A stretch of 64,000 nt of DNA from Proteobacteria bacterium ST_bin16 (GTDB lineage: Bacteria > Pseudomonadota > Gammaproteobacteria > Burkholderiales > Nitrosomonadaceae), in NCBI GenBank assembly GCA_002083595.1, contig MSXT01000013.1:1-64000 (forward strand), given 5' to 3'. The notes under the pieces were generated by a model. It did not search any database and was not told where the DNA came from. It saw nothing but the letters and a program-made list of their open reading frames with translations. This document shows positions 28,323 to 39,324 of the stretch, in pieces. How positions within the stretch are numbered: position 1 is the stretch's first letter; every line of letters starts with the position of its first letter. The position numbers and the translations under genes are program-made.

Positions 28323-31300
28323 TTATGCCTTGAGTTGTACATGCAATTTCTGCAAATTATATGCTTGCAGTTCACGCTTGCTGGTAATGCCTACACACGC
28401 CGCGCGTGCGCCTGCTAGTGTCGTATAGTAGGTCACTTTCGCCTGCAGCGCGGCATGGCGGATCGAATACGAATCCTTTATCGCGCTGCGCTGGTTTTTT
28501 ACGGTGTTGATGATCAAGCTGATTTCACCATTCTTGATCATATCAACAATATGCGGGCGGCCTTCCGCTACCTTATTGATAATGATGACGTCGATCCCCG
28601 CTTCGGTTATTGCCGCGGCAGTACCGCGCGTAGCATAAAGGGTGAAGCCGAGTTCTGCAAGGTTGCGCGCGATTTCAACCGCATGCGGTTTATCCGATTG
28701 GCGCACACTGATGAAAATTTTACCCGAAGTGGGAAGACGGACATCGGTGGCCAATTGGGATTTCACAAACGCTTCGGCAAAAGTGGTGCCCATGCCCATG
28801 ACTTCGCCGGTCGACTTCATCTCCGGCCCTAGTATCGTATCAACGCCGGGCAGCTTGATAAAGGGGAAAACCGCTTCCTTGACCGAATAATACTCAGGAA
28901 TCACTTCCTCGGTAACACCCTGATCAATCAAGCTCTTACCGGTCATGCAGCGCGCCGCAATTTTGGCCAGTTGCAGACCGGTTGCCTTGGAAATGAAGGG
29001 TACCGTGCGCGATGCGCGAGGATTGACTTCGAGGACATAAACGGTATCGTCTTGAATCGCGAACTGCACGTTCATCAATCCAATCACATGGAGCGCCCGT
29101 GCCATTTCGGCGGTCTGATAGCGCAACTCGTCGAGCATTTCCGGTTGCAGATTGAAGGTCGGCAGTGAACATGCGGAATCACCCGAATGCACGCCGGCCT
29201 GTTCAATATGTTCCATGATACCGCCAATCAGCACGGTTTCTCCGTCGAAGATGGCGTCGACATCCACTTCAGTGGCATTGGTCAGAAAATGGTCCAGTAA
29301 TACCGGGGAATCGTTGGAAACTTTAACCGCTTCACGCATGTAACGTTCCAGATCGGCTTTCTCATGCACGATCTCCATCGCGCGGCCGCCCAATACGTAA
29401 CTGGGCCGTACCACCAGCGGATAGCCGATTTCCTCGGCGGCGATCAGGGCGGCTTCCGGATTGCGTGCAGTGCGATTGGGCGGTTGCCGCAGTCCCAGTT
29501 GTTGCAGCATTTGCTGAAAGCGTTCGCGATCTTCCGCGCAATCGATCATATCCGGGCTGGTGCCGATAATCGGCACACCGTTGGCTTCCAGATCGCGCGC
29601 AAGCTTAAGCGGTGTTTGTCCGCCATACTGTACGATCACGCCATCGGGTTTTTCCACCGCAACGATTTCGAGCACGTCTTCCAGTGTCAGCGGTTCAAAA
29701 TATAAACGATCCGATGTGTCATAGTCGGTTGAAACCGTTTCCGGGTTGCAATTGACCATGATGGTTTCAAAACCGTCTTCGCGCAGCGCCAGAGCCGCAT
29801 GCACACAGCAGTAATCGAACTCGATGCCTTGCCCGATGCGATTAGGACCGCCGCCCAGCACCATGATCTTCTTATTACCGGTTGGGCGGGACTCACACTC
29901 ATCTTCGTAAGTGGAGTACATATACGCCGTACTGGTCGCAAACTCGGCCGCACAGGTGTCGACACGTTTATAGACCGGGTGCAGATTGAATTGATGGCGG
30001 CGCGAACGGACCGCGGTCTGCCCGGTATTGAGCAGCTTCGCCAAACGCCGGTCGGAAAAACCGCTGCGTTTCAATTTGCGCAGCGCCGGATAATCCAGAG
30101 CATCCAGCGCCGTACCGGTCAATGCTTGTTCCTGTTTGACCAAATCTTCGATTTGCGCCAGAAACCAGAGATCGATGTGCGTCAGCTGATGCACTTCTTC
30201 CAGTGACAAATGACAGCGGAACGCATCGGCGATAAACCAGATCCGCTCGGGGCCGGGATTGGCCAGTTCGGTGTGGATGGTTTCCAGGCTGTCGGTTTTT
30301 TCATCCAGACCATCAACACCCGTTTCCAGTCCGCGTAATGCTTTTTGCAGCGATTCCTGGAACGTGCGGCCGATTGCCATCACTTCACCGACCGATTTCA
30401 TCTGTGTGGTCAAGCGGTCATTGGTTTGCGGAAATTTTTCAAAAGCAAACCGTGGTACTTTGGTGACGACATAATCAATGGTGGGCTCAAAGGAAGCCGG
30501 GGTAATGCCGCCGGTAATATCGTTATCCAGCTCGTTCAGCGTGTAACCGACGGCCAGCTTGGCGGCGATTTTGGCAATGGGAAAACCGGTCGCTTTCGAC
30601 GCCAGCGCGGAAGAGCGCGACACGCGCGGATTCATCTCGATCACCAGCATGCGGCCGTTGTCCGGGTTGATGGCAAACTGCACATTGGAACCGCCGGTTT
30701 CCACGCCGATTTCCCGCAGCACTGCAATCGATGCATTACGCATCAGTTGATATTCTTTGTCGGTGAGCGTTTGCGCCGGTGCGACGGTGATCGAATCGCC
30801 GGTATGCACACCCATCGGATCGAGGTTTTCGATCGAACACACAATGATGCAGTTATCGTTTTTATCCCGCACCACTTCCATCTCGAACTCTTTCCAGCCG
30901 ATCACGGATTCTTCGATCAGCAGTTCCTTGGTGGGTGAGGTTTTCAATCCGCGTTCGCAGATATCCAGAAACTCTTCGCGATTATAGGCAATGCCGCCGC
31001 CGCTGCCGCCCATCGTGAACGAAGGGCGGATAATGGCCGGATAACCGAGCATTGCTTGAACCTGCATGGCTTCTTCCAGGCTATGCGCAACCGCTGAGCG
31101 TGCCGAGCCCAAGCCGATACGGGTCATCGCTTGTTTGAATTTTTCCCGGTCTTCCGCCATATCGATGGCTTCGCGCGAGGCGCCGATGAGCTCGACACCG
31201 TATTTTTCCAGCACGCCATGCTTGACCAGGTCGAGCGCGCAATTCAACGCCGTTTGCCCGCCCATCGTGGGCAGTAGCGCTTGCGGCCGTTCGATCGCGA

Positions 31301-31532
31301 TGATTTTCTCAATCATGGTCCAGGTGATCGGCTCGATATACGTGGCATCCGCCATTTCCGGATCGGTCATGATGGTGGCGGGATTCGAATTCACCAGAAT
31401 GATGCGATAGCCTTCTTCACGTAAGGCCTTACAGGCTTGCACGCCGGAATAATCAAACTCACAAGCTTGGCCGATAATGATCGGGCCGGCACCGATGATG
31501 AGAATGGACTGAATGTCGGTACGTTTAGGCAT
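28323..31532 (-). CDS. carB: Carbamoyl-phosphate synthase large subunit
   Basis: Makes carbamoyl phosphate from bicarbonate, ATP and ammonia delivered by CarA, for pyrimidine and arginine synthesis. 1069 residues. Two homologous ATP-grasp halves are visible: the first begins with [20 protein letters not shown], the second at about 555 with [20 protein letters not shown]-terminal MGS-like allosteric domain starts at about 935. It is 27 bp after carA. Confidence 0.98.
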   Translation of the reverse strand: MPKRTDIQSILIIGAGPIIIGQACEFDYSGVQACKALREEGYRIILVNSNPATIMTDPEMADATYIEPITWTMIEKIIAIERPQALLPTMGGQTALNCALDLVKHGVLEKYGVELIGASREAIDMAEDREKFKQAMTRIGLGSARSAVAHSLEEAMQVQAMLGYPAIIRPSFTMGGSGGGIAYNREEFLDICERGLKTSPTKELLIEESVIGWKEFEMEVVRDKNDNCIIVCSIENLDPMGVHTGDSITVAPAQTLTDKEYQLMRNASIAVLREIGVETGGSNVQFAINPDNGRMLVIEMNPRVSRSSALASKATGFPIAKIAAKLAVGYTLNELDNDITGGITPASFEPTIDYVVTKVPRFAFEKFPQTNDRLTTQMKSVGEVMAIGRTFQESLQKALRGLETGVDGLDEKTDSLETIHTELANPGPERIWFIADAFRCHLSLEEVHQLTHIDLWFLAQIEDLVKQEQALTGTALDALDYPALRKLKRSGFSDRRLAKLLNTGQTAVRSRRHQFNLHPVYKRVDTCAAEFATSTAYMYSTYEDECESRPTGNKKIMVLGGGPNRIGQGIEFDYCCVHAALALREDGFETIMVNCNPETVSTDYDTSDRLYFEPLTLEDVLEIVAVEKPDGVIVQYGGQTPLKLARDLEANGVPIIGTSPDMIDCAEDRERFQQMLQQLGLRQPPNRTARNPEAALIAAEEIGYPLVVRPSYVLGGRAMEIVHEKADLERYMREAVKVSNDSPVLLDHFLTNATEVDVDAIFDGETVLIGGIMEHIEQAGVHSGDSACSLPTFNLQPEMLDELRYQTAEMARALHVIGLMNVQFAIQDDTVYVLEVNPRASRTVPFISKATGLQLAKIAARCMTGKSLIDQGVTEEVIPEYYSVKEAVFPFIKLPGVDTILGPEMKSTGEVMGMGTTFAEAFVKSQLATDVRLPTSGKIFISVRQSDKPHAVEIARNLAELGFTLYATRGTAAAITEAGIDVIIINKVAEGRPHIVDMIKNGEISLIINTVKNQRSAIKDSYSIRHAALQAKVTYYTTLAGARAACVGITSKRELQAYNLQKLHVQLKA

Positions 31533-31559
31533 ACTCTCTAGCGGATGAACATGGCGTAA

Positions 31560-32714
31560 TTATTGGGAATGCTGGCTTTTATAGCGCTGCATCATGGCGA
31601 TGAATTTATCAAACAAATAATCCGCTTCATGCGGCCCTGGGCTTGCTTCCGGGTGACCCTGAAAACAGAAGGCCGGTTTATCGGTTAACTCGAATCCTTG
31701 CAGACTGCCGTCAAAGAGCGAGACATGCGTGATCCGCGCGGTTGCGGGCAAAGTATCGATATCGACGGCGAAACCGTGATTCTGGCTGGTAATGATCACC
31801 TTGCCATTGGCTACATCCTGCACCGGATGGTTGGCGCCGTGATGGCCGAATTTCATTTTAATGGTGCGCGCGCCGGTGGCTAACCCCAGCAATTGATGAC
31901 CCAGGCAAATGCCGAACAGCGGAATATTCTTTTCCAGCAAGGCTTGCGTGGCGGAAATGGCGTAATCGCACGGCTCCGGATCACCGGGACCATTGGACAG
32001 AAAGATACCGTCAGGTTGTGTTTTCAGAATCTCCGCAGCCGGGGTTTGCGCCGGGAATACCGTTACTTTGCAGCCGCGCTGCGCCAGTTTGCGCAGAATC
32101 GTGCGTTTGATGCCGAAATCGAAAGCGGCGACGTGAAATCTGGGACTGTCTTGAGTCCGGAAACCGGATTCGAGCGACCATTCGCCTTCCGTCCATGTAT
32201 ACGATTGACGGCAGCTCACCACTTTGGCGAGATCCATTCCGGCAAGTCCGGGGAACGCCCGGGCAGCTTGCAATGCTTTTTCTTCGTCGATATCGCCCGC
32301 CATGATGCAACCGGCTTGCGCGCCTTTTTCGCGCAAAATTCGCGTCAGTTTGCGCGTGTCAATTTCGGCGATGGCAACGACATTCTGTTCTTGGAGAAAC
32401 TCCGGTAATGTGCGGGTTTTACGAAAACTGCTGGCCATGAGCGGCAAATCACGGATCACTAAACCGGCGGCGTACACTTTATTGATGTTACCGGATTCAA
32501 AATCTTCCGGATTAGTGCCGGTGTTGCCAATATGCGGATAAGTCAGGGTAATGATTTGCTGGCAATACGACGGATCGGTCAAAATTTCCTGGTAACCGGT
32601 CATCGCCGTATTGAACGCCACTTCCCCAGTGTTGATGCCTTCAATGCCAATAGACACGCCACGAAAAATTGTTCCATCGGCAAGTGCGAGGATGGCGTGC
32701 GGTCGTTGTGACAC
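31560..32714 (-). CDS. carA: Carbamoyl-phosphate synthase small subunit
   Basis: Glutamine amidotransferase subunit that supplies ammonia to CarB. The N-terminal CPSase domain begins [14 protein letters not shown]; the class I glutaminase has the nucleophile in [11 protein letters not shown] and the catalytic His/Glu in [11 protein letters not shown]. The start is GTG at 32714, which has an ideal AAGGAG six bases upstream (minus strand of 32721-32728); this gives 384 residues. An in-frame TTG at 32738 lies upstream of that ribosome site and is rejected. Confidence 0.96.
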   Translation of the reverse strand: MSQRPHAILALADGTIFRGVSIGIEGINTGEVAFNTAMTGYQEILTDPSYCQQIITLTYPHIGNTGTNPEDFESGNINKVYAAGLVIRDLPLMASSFRKTRTLPEFLQEQNVVAIAEIDTRKLTRILREKGAQAGCIMAGDIDEEKALQAARAFPGLAGMDLAKVVSCRQSYTWTEGEWSLESGFRTQDSPRFHVAAFDFGIKRTILRKLAQRGCKVTVFPAQTPAAEILKTQPDGIFLSNGPGDPEPCDYAISATQALLEKNIPLFGICLGHQLLGLATGARTIKMKFGHHGANHPVQDVANGKVIITSQNHGFAVDIDTLPATARITHVSLFDGSLQGFELTDKPAFCFQGHPEASPGPHEADYLFDKFIAMMQRYKSQHSQ

Positions 32715-33138
32715 AAAAAACTCCTTGGAAACTGACAAGATCTGGAAAATGGACCGGGGCTATTCATTGAAATACCCCAGCTATTGAAGACCGAATTATA
32801 CGTGAAAAAGGTTTGTTTTTGTATGTGCGCGGTTTCGCATGCGACAAAGTTGTCCATGCGTTCCGGATAATCGGGTGGCCGGGCTGCACACTCAGTGCTG
32901 AAAGGAAGAAAGTAAGTCCCGGTTTCCTTGCGTTTGTTTGCATCGATCATCAATGCAGCGATCGTCACTGAGGCTTTTTAAAGTAATGCTGGTGCAAGTT
33001 TTGTTTTTAAAACGATAATAGGGCAAAATTTGCCCATTTTTCTTAACCGGTATTTTCGCAGTGCGGCAATTCATTGCGATCAAAACGAAGTAAGTTTTGT
33101 GCGCTATCATCGAATCAATATTATAAGAATGAATAATC
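32715..33138. other. Divergent intergenic region, 424 bp
   Basis: This separates carA (leftward) from the PH-domain gene (rightward) and must hold both promoters. I see no convincing gene, operator or riboswitch. Short frames here have no ribosome site and no recognisable product. A TATTATAAGAAT stretch just before 33139 may contain a -10 element. Confidence 0.5.
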
Positions 33139-33618
33139 ATGCATGTCTTCAAGTCTAAAATCGATAACTGGGTACTGGTTTGTTTGTTGTTATCCGTCTC
33201 CGCCTGCCTGTTGGGCGCATCCGTCCCGCTGCTGATCGGCGGAATAACCAACTATGTGTTTGCGGCGATCATATTGATTGCGGGCGCTGGCTTCCCGGTT
33301 TGGATCTATGTTTCGACCCGGTATATCGTCGGTGACGATGATCTCAAAATCATCAGCGGTCCGTTTACATGGAATATCCCCATTCAGTCGATCGTATCCA
33401 TGCAGGAAACCCAGACTGCGGCGACAAGCCCGGCTTTGTCGTTCGATCGCCTGGAAATCACTTACGGAGAGGATAAAATCATCATCGTCTCGCCGGTCGA
33501 TAAAGAAAAATTCATCCAGAAATTGGGTAAAGAAAAATTAATCGTTAGCGCTCGGTCGACTGCTAAAGATTCCAGAAAAAAGGCTAAGAAAAACAAAATA
33601 AACCGGAACAATCCATAG
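33139..33618 (+). CDS. Membrane protein with bacterial PH domain
   Basis: 159 residues. Two hydrophobic helices (about 11-31 and 38-59) form a hairpin anchor, followed by a bacterial pleckstrin-homology-like domain (about 62-135) with the characteristic sequence TRYIVGDDDLKIISGP and ALSFDRLEI, in which a Ser-x-Asp-x-Leu-x-I element is conserved. The last 25 residues are rich in Lys and Arg and presumably cytoplasmic. Such proteins occur widely in bacteria; their function is unknown. It is a single gene between carA and a GGDEF/EAL gene. Confidence 0.78.
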   Translation: MHVFKSKIDNWVLVCLLLSVSACLLGASVPLLIGGITNYVFAAIILIAGAGFPVWIYVSTRYIVGDDDLKIISGPFTWNIPIQSIVSMQETQTAATSPALSFDRLEITYGEDKIIIVSPVDKEKFIQKLGKEKLIVSARSTAKDSRKKAKKNKINRNNP

Positions 33619-33757
33619 GTCATGATGGCGAGCGGACAGGACCCAACGGCAGAGTGCCGCCATGCGATGCTTGCCGGGATCATGCCTACCCATCATCACT
33701 TGCAAAATCCTAATTTAGATGGTTATCTTCGCATATTGATTTATCATTGAGGTAACC

Positions 33758-36076
33758 ATGGGTAATGCCAAGCAAACCAAGTCTCAGCTATTGGAAGAAC
33801 TGCAACAGTTGCGTTCCGAATTGGCTGCCGTCGAGTTGATGACCGAAAAACGTACCCATGAGCTTTATGTCAGTGAGGAGCGGTTTTCGTTGGCGATGCG
33901 CGGTGCAAACGATGGACTGTGGGATTGGAATCTGGAAACGGATGAAGTGTATTACTCGCCGCGCTGGAAAACCATGTTGGGTTATGCGGAGAATGAGCTG
34001 GCTAATCAAATCAGCACCTGGGAGAACCTGGTTCATCCCGATGACAAAATCGTCGTGCTGGAAAAAGTGCAGGATTACTTCGATGGCCGCAAGGATTCGT
34101 TTGAAGTTGAAATGCGCATGCGCCATAAGGATGGTCACGAAGTTTTTGTGCTATCGCGCGCATTTCTGGTCACGCGCGCGTTGGACGGTAAGCCGTTACG
34201 TCTCATTGGTACGCATGTCGATATCACCGAACGCAAAATAGCCGAAACCTTTGACAATCAATACGCCGAAATACTGGAGATGATTGCGATAGGGCGTCCC
34301 GCGCCGGATATTTACGATGCGATTGCACTCATGTACGAAGCCCGCCACCCCGGCATGCGCTGCTCGATGCTCGAATTGAGCGGTAATAAACTGCTGCATG
34401 GTGGTGCGCCCAGTTTGCCGAAGGCCTATTGCGAAGCCGTGCACGGCCTGGAAAACGGGCCCAGTGTCGGTTCCTGCGGGACATCCACTTTCACCGGGCA
34501 GCGGGTGCTGGTGGAAAACATCGAGACCGACCCGAAGTGGGCGAAAATCAAGCATTTTGCATTACCGCACGGCATGCGGTGTTGCTGGTCCGAGCCGATC
34601 AAAAGCTCCAGCGGAAAAGTTTTGGGTGCATTCGGCATGTACTACAATCACCCCGCACTGCCGGACGAGAAAGAGTTAAAAGATCTGATATCCGCTGCCC
34701 GGCTGACGGGGATCGTCATGGAACGGGATCAAGCGCAAAAACGCATCCGCACGCTGGCGTATACCGACGAGCTGACCGGACTCGCCAGCCGCGCCTCGTT
34801 CATGCAGCACATGGAAGAAATCACCAAATCGTCTTCCCGGCACGGCCGCCGTTTCGGGTTGCTTTACATTGATCTGGATAACTTCAAATGCATTAACGAC
34901 AGCCTGGGACACGATGCCGGTGACTTGTTGCTCAAAACCATTGCAACGCGATTGATCGATACCTGCCGCGACATTGACTTCATTGCCCGGCTGGGTGGCG
35001 ATGAGTTCTGTATCCTCATTGAAGAAGTCGAAGCGGATTACGCCGCCAACGTCGCGAAACGTTGTCTTGAAGCCATATCCCAACCGATCGGGATTTATTC
35101 CAGAAAAATCACCCCGGCTTGCAGTATCGGCATCGCCTATTACCCCGATGATGGCGAAAATCTTTCCGCATTATTGAAGGCGGGCGATATTTCACTGTAC
35201 ACCGCCAAGGAGAATGGAAAAAATCAGTATGCGTTTTATAAAGCCGAGCTGACTCACAAGGCCGAGTATCGTTTTCAAATCGAGCAAAACCTGCGGGAAG
35301 CCATCGAAAAACAGCAGCTGTCCCTGGTGTATCAACCGCAAATCAATATCAAGAGCGGGGAAATATTTGGTGTCGAAGCGCTATCACGCTGGTATCACCC
35401 GCAATTGGGGCAAGTTCCGCCCAATGATTTTATCGTCATCGCCGAAAGAATCGGCATGATCAAACCGCTCACCGAATGGGTGCTGCGCACCGCTTGCGGC
35501 CAACTGGTGACCTGGAAGCAAGAAGGTTTCCGCGCGCTTCGCATGGCCGTCAATATTTCCCCCAGCCTTTTTCTGGACAAAGGGTTTGTGCTGCTGGTTA
35601 AACGCATCATCGATGAAGTCGGCATCGTGCCAGCCGAATTGGAACTCGAGGTTACTGAAGGCATCGTGCAAACCGATCCGCGCAATCTGACCATTTTTCA
35701 AGACTTGAAAGACCTGGGCGTGTTACTGTCCATCGACGATTTCGGCACCGGTTATTCCTCTTTTGCCTCGCTTAAACACCTGAAAGCGGATTACCTGAAA
35801 ATCGACAAATATTTTGTTGACGATATGCTGACCGACAAGAAAACCCTCACTCTGGTCAGCTCCATGATAGAAATGGGACAAAAACTCGGCTACGGCATCA
35901 TTGCCGAAGGCGTGGAAACGCCAGAGCAACTGGATATTCTCAAGAACCTTGGCTGTGAAATGGTGCAAGGCTATCTGTTCAGTAAACCGGCCGCTGCCGC
36001 CAGCATTTCAGAATTTCTGAACAGCCAGGCGCACAAAGCGATTCTTGCTCAAGACTGGTTGGATAAGATTGCGTAG
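33758..36076 (+). CDS. PAS-GAF-GGDEF-EAL protein, soluble
   Basis: Second c-di-GMP enzyme of the window, 772 residues and without membrane helices. A short coiled-coil (about 5-35) is followed by a PAS_3-type domain with PAC (about 40-165), a GAF domain (about 180-320; CSMLELSGNKLLHGG...), and intact GGDEF (413-417) with an RxxD inhibitory site (RDID) five residues before it. The EAL domain is intact (E540 in VEALSRW, plus NISPS, EVTEG, DDFGTGYSS, AEGVET). GAGGTAACC precedes the ATG. The architecture suggests a sensor of a small cytoplasmic ligand; which is unknown. Confidence 0.94.
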   Translation: MGNAKQTKSQLLEELQQLRSELAAVELMTEKRTHELYVSEERFSLAMRGANDGLWDWNLETDEVYYSPRWKTMLGYAENELANQISTWENLVHPDDKIVVLEKVQDYFDGRKDSFEVEMRMRHKDGHEVFVLSRAFLVTRALDGKPLRLIGTHVDITERKIAETFDNQYAEILEMIAIGRPAPDIYDAIALMYEARHPGMRCSMLELSGNKLLHGGAPSLPKAYCEAVHGLENGPSVGSCGTSTFTGQRVLVENIETDPKWAKIKHFALPHGMRCCWSEPIKSSSGKVLGAFGMYYNHPALPDEKELKDLISAARLTGIVMERDQAQKRIRTLAYTDELTGLASRASFMQHMEEITKSSSRHGRRFGLLYIDLDNFKCINDSLGHDAGDLLLKTIATRLIDTCRDIDFIARLGGDEFCILIEEVEADYAANVAKRCLEAISQPIGIYSRKITPACSIGIAYYPDDGENLSALLKAGDISLYTAKENGKNQYAFYKAELTHKAEYRFQIEQNLREAIEKQQLSLVYQPQINIKSGEIFGVEALSRWYHPQLGQVPPNDFIVIAERIGMIKPLTEWVLRTACGQLVTWKQEGFRALRMAVNISPSLFLDKGFVLLVKRIIDEVGIVPAELELEVTEGIVQTDPRNLTIFQDLKDLGVLLSIDDFGTGYSSFASLKHLKADYLKIDKYFVDDMLTDKKTLTLVSSMIEMGQKLGYGIIAEGVETPEQLDILKNLGCEMVQGYLFSKPAAAASISEFLNSQAHKAILAQDWLDKIA

Positions 36077-36173
36077 TTGATTATGCTTTGCGGGTTGAGC
36101 TGCTGCTGTCAATTCTTGTAGACTGTAAAATAAGGCCTGATGTTTTTGGTATCCTCATCTTCTTATTCGACCA

Positions 36174-36887
36174 ATGAATCAACGCTTCCCTAATCGGCAA
36201 TTTTTAATTGGCGTTCTATTGTTGTGGTGTTGGGCATCGTTTGCCGCAGCGAATGAAAAAATTGTTCATGTCATCGATTTTTCCGGTAATTCAAATGGCA
36301 GTGCCGTTTCCTGGTTGGAGGAACGAGGATTCGAGTTGCAGCTGGATGCAAAAAAACTGAACCCTAGATTTGAAAATGATGCCCTGGTGATCAGCGCGGA
36401 CGGCGAGATGGCCGGATTGTTTGGTTTGCAGCTGAAGCAACAGAACTTTATTCACAATGTTAAACGGGTGGAAATCGTTTGGGGCGTGAATAAGTATCCC
36501 CAGGGCGCAAACTGGAATGCGGGAATTAACAGTGTGCCCATCGCCGTGATGTTGTCATTTGGAACCGAAAAGCATTCAAGCGGTTTGCCGTTGGGCATCT
36601 ACGCGGCACCCTATTTTTTGAGCGCCTTTATCGGCAAAGCTGAAGAACTGGGCCGCATGTATCTGGGCAAGCTATGGAAAAAGGGCGGGCGATATTTCTG
36701 TGTGGCTTCCGGCAATCCGCCGGGCACAGTCATTACCACCGATTTTGAAGTCGACGAAAAATTCCGCACCACTTTCAAGCACCCTAAAACACCGCCAATT
36801 ACAGGGATTGCTTTCCAGGCCAACACCAACAATACCCAAGGCGGCGCTGAGGCGTTTATCAAGAAGATTACTTTTTTATCGCGCTAG
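36174..36887 (+). CDS. Secreted protein of unknown function (DUF3047-like)
   Basis: 237 residues with an N-terminal signal peptide (hydrophobic 10-25, AxA-type end at SFAAA). The body reads like a beta-rich periplasmic domain; VEIVWGVNKYPQGANW and VMLSFGTEK resemble DUF3047, but I cannot be sure of that family. There is a C-terminal stretch with FEVDEKFRTTFKHP. No catalytic motif is recognised. It is 97 bp downstream of the GGDEF/EAL gene on the same strand and could be cotranscribed. The ribosome site is weak. Confidence 0.72.
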   Translation: MNQRFPNRQFLIGVLLLWCWASFAAANEKIVHVIDFSGNSNGSAVSWLEERGFELQLDAKKLNPRFENDALVISADGEMAGLFGLQLKQQNFIHNVKRVEIVWGVNKYPQGANWNAGINSVPIAVMLSFGTEKHSSGLPLGIYAAPYFLSAFIGKAEELGRMYLGKLWKKGGRYFCVASGNPPGTVITTDFEVDEKFRTTFKHPKTPPITGIAFQANTNNTQGGAEAFIKKITFLSR

Positions 36888-36972
36888 GCGAATGACGGGT
36901 GTGAAGCGAGGTTAGGTTATTTATATTAATTCAAGACCTGCTTGCTGGGAAAATTGCCTTATGAATTGGGTT

Positions 36973-39324
36973 TCAAGCCGTTGGAGCGTTACGAGAAGAA
37001 ATGTTTTCGAGCGATTCAATAATTTGCCGGGATTGGGATAAATAGTTTTCGGCGTCCTCGAGCTTGCCAAGTTTTCGGGCGACATCGCCCATATTATTCA
37101 GTGAAATGGATAAATCGTGCAATGCCTGCGGGGTTTCGCCGAGCTGTTGCAACAATTGCCGGGCAATGGTGAGCGACTCTCCGAAATAGGCTTGTGCGTC
37201 ATCGAGCTTGCTGAGTTGTTGCGCGACGTTGCCCATCTTATTCAGTGAAACCGACACATCGCGCAGCGCCTGCGGGTTTTCGCCGAGTTGTTGCAACAAT
37301 TGCCGGGCAATGGTGAGCGATTCGCCGAAAAAGGTTTGTGCGTCTTCGAGCTTGCCGAGCTGCTGTGCAATATCGCCCATTCTTTCTAGTGAAACCGACA
37401 CATCTCGCAGCGTCTGCGGGTTTTCGCCGAGCTGTTGCAAAAACTGCCGGCGCAGAGTGAGCGATTCGTCGAAATAGGTTCGCGCGTCATCGAGCATGCC
37501 GAGCTGTTGCGCGACATCGCCCATTTTGTTCAGTGAAACCGACACATCGCGCAGCGCCTGTGGGGTTTCGCCAAGCTGTTGCAACAATTGCCGGGCAATG
37601 GTGAGCGATTTGCCGAAATAAGTTTGCGCGTCTTCGAACTTGCCGAGCGCTTGCGCGATATTGCCTATTTTATGCAGTGAAACCGACGCATCGCGCAGCG
37701 CCTGCGGGGTTTCGCCGAGCTGTTGTAACAATTGTTGGCGCAGAGTGAGCGATTCTCCGAAATAGATCTGCGCATCTTCAAGCTTACCAAGCGCTTGCGC
37801 GACATCGCCCATTTTGTTCAGTGAAACCGACACATCGCGCAGCGCCTGTGGGGTGCCGAGCTGTTGCAACAATTGCCGGGCAATGGTGAGCGATTCGCCG
37901 AAATAGGTTTTTGCATCTTCAAGCTTGCCGAGCTGTTGCGCGACATCGCCTAGATTATCCAGTGAAACGGACACATCGCGCAGCGCCTGTGGGGTGCCGA
38001 GCTGTTGCAACAACTGCCGGTGCAGAGTGAGCGATTCGCCGAAAAAGGCATGCGCGTCTTCGAGCTTGCCGAGCTGTTGCGCGGCATTGCCCATTTTGTT
38101 CAGTGAAACCGACACATCGCGCAGCGCCTGCGGGTTTTTGCCAAGCTGTTGCAACAATTGCCGAGCAATAGTGAGCGATTCTCCGCAATAGGTTTGCGCG
38201 TCTTCGAGCTTGCCGAGCTGTTGCGCGACATCGCCCATTTTGTTAAGTGAAACCGACACATCGCGTAGCGCCTGCGGGTTTTCGCCAAACTGCTGCAACA
38301 ATTGCCGGGCAATGGTGAGCGATTCGTCGAAATAAGTTTGCGCGTCTTCGAGCTTGTCGAGCGCTTGCGCGATATTGCCCATGTTATGCAGTGAAACCGA
38401 CACATCGCGCAGCGCCTGCGGGTTTTCGCCGAGCTGTTGCAACAATTGACGGCGTAGACTGAGCGATTCGCCGAAAAAGGCTTGCGCGCCTTCGAATTTG
38501 CCGAGCTGTTGCGCGACGTCGCCCATATTATCCAGTGAAACCGACGCATCGCGCAGCGTCTGCGGGTTTTCGCCGAGTTGTTGCAGCAATTGCCGGGAAA
38601 GTTTCAACGCATTACCGGCAATTTGTTCCGCCAATGAGAGTTGGCCATGCAATAAGCTAACTTTCAGAGCGCGTTCGGCAGCCAACAGTGCGCCGCGATA
38701 GGGTTTATCTTTTACCCGGTGCCACTCGTCGATCAGTTGTTGATCGGCTGCGGAAAACGGTGTTGCCGGAATGTTTACCGTGGATTGGTCACGGGCTGGC
38801 AGAGTTGTTCCGTTCGTGGGTAAAAGCCAGTTCTGGGTTTCTACTGTCACATCGCGAATTGCCCATAAATCCGGTGCGAGTTCGCGGAAAAATTGTTTCT
38901 CAGCTACCGGTAGCACGATAATCACCGCGCGGTTTTGCTGTCGCAGCGTTTCGCGGTTTTCGTTGAGGCGCTGGTAAAATTTGCGGCGCGTTTCAGGCCA
39001 GTGATCTTGTTGATCGGTATGGGTGAGGTTCAGCCAGACCGGTGCATTGGTCAAGGCATGGCTGATCGCTTGGCCGAGCAATGCGGGCAATGCTTCGGTC
39101 AATAATTGCCCGGGTGATTCGAGCCGTACTTGGTTTAAACCGGAAACGCGCAAGCGGTAAAACTGCTCCAAGCGCGTGCGGAACAATTCGACTACTGGCG
39201 CATGCTGACTGAAAATGAGAATAAGACTGAAACTGTCCGACCAGCGTAAATGGTTCAGCAAACGCTGCCATTGCCATTCACCTTCCGGTGTTAGTTCAAT
39301 GGATTCGGCAAGCTCACGGTGCAT
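36973..39324 (-). CDS. TPR-repeat protein with STAND-associated N-terminal module
   Basis: 783 residues. Residues 1-170 form an alpha/beta module without a complete P-loop and with the signature APDLWAIRDV after LNENRETLRQQ; I recognise this from N-terminal regions of TPR proteins that accompany STAND NTPases. Residues about 242-768 consist of eleven tetratricopeptide units of 48 residues (two are 47), each reading like LLQQLGENPQALRDVSVSLN followed by KMGDVAQQLGKLEDA. The gene overlaps the NTPase gene upstream by 11 bp, so the two are translationally coupled and probably form one complex. Function unknown; a role as sensor/scaffold is inferred. Confidence 0.85.
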   Translation of the reverse strand: MHRELAESIELTPEGEWQWQRLLNHLRWSDSFSLILIFSQHAPVVELFRTRLEQFYRLRVSGLNQVRLESPGQLLTEALPALLGQAISHALTNAPVWLNLTHTDQQDHWPETRRKFYQRLNENRETLRQQNRAVIIVLPVAEKQFFRELAPDLWAIRDVTVETQNWLLPTNGTTLPARDQSTVNIPATPFSAADQQLIDEWHRVKDKPYRGALLAAERALKVSLLHGQLSLAEQIAGNALKLSRQLLQQLGENPQTLRDASVSLDNMGDVAQQLGKFEGAQAFFGESLSLRRQLLQQLGENPQALRDVSVSLHNMGNIAQALDKLEDAQTYFDESLTIARQLLQQFGENPQALRDVSVSLNKMGDVAQQLGKLEDAQTYCGESLTIARQLLQQLGKNPQALRDVSVSLNKMGNAAQQLGKLEDAHAFFGESLTLHRQLLQQLGTPQALRDVSVSLDNLGDVAQQLGKLEDAKTYFGESLTIARQLLQQLGTPQALRDVSVSLNKMGDVAQALGKLEDAQIYFGESLTLRQQLLQQLGETPQALRDASVSLHKIGNIAQALGKFEDAQTYFGKSLTIARQLLQQLGETPQALRDVSVSLNKMGDVAQQLGMLDDARTYFDESLTLRRQFLQQLGENPQTLRDVSVSLERMGDIAQQLGKLEDAQTFFGESLTIARQLLQQLGENPQALRDVSVSLNKMGNVAQQLSKLDDAQAYFGESLTIARQLLQQLGETPQALHDLSISLNNMGDVARKLGKLEDAENYLSQSRQIIESLENISSRNAPTA
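37020..38600 (-). repeat. Eleven tandem 144-bp units inside the TPR gene
   Basis: The phrase GTGAAACCGACACATCGCG (+ strand) or a close variant begins at 37101, 37245, 37389, 37533, 37677, 37821, 37962, 38103, 38247, 38391 and 38535. Spacing is 144 bp except for two 141-bp units, where Gly-Thr-Pro replaces Gly-Glu-Asn-Pro. Copies are very similar in DNA, including silent positions, which points to recent duplication or gene conversion. Confidence 0.95.

Noticed and set aside
30345..30938. 197-codon plus-strand frame inside carB
   Set aside because: Antisense to the well-conserved ATP-grasp domain; no family features.
32892..33251. 119-codon minus-strand frame overlapping the PH-domain gene
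   Set aside because: No ribosome site and no recognisable sequence; it runs antisense into a gene with clear domains.
37020..38600. Regular 144-bp repeats considered as a CRISPR-like array
   Set aside because: The repeats are contiguous, in frame and code for TPR units; there are no unique spacers.
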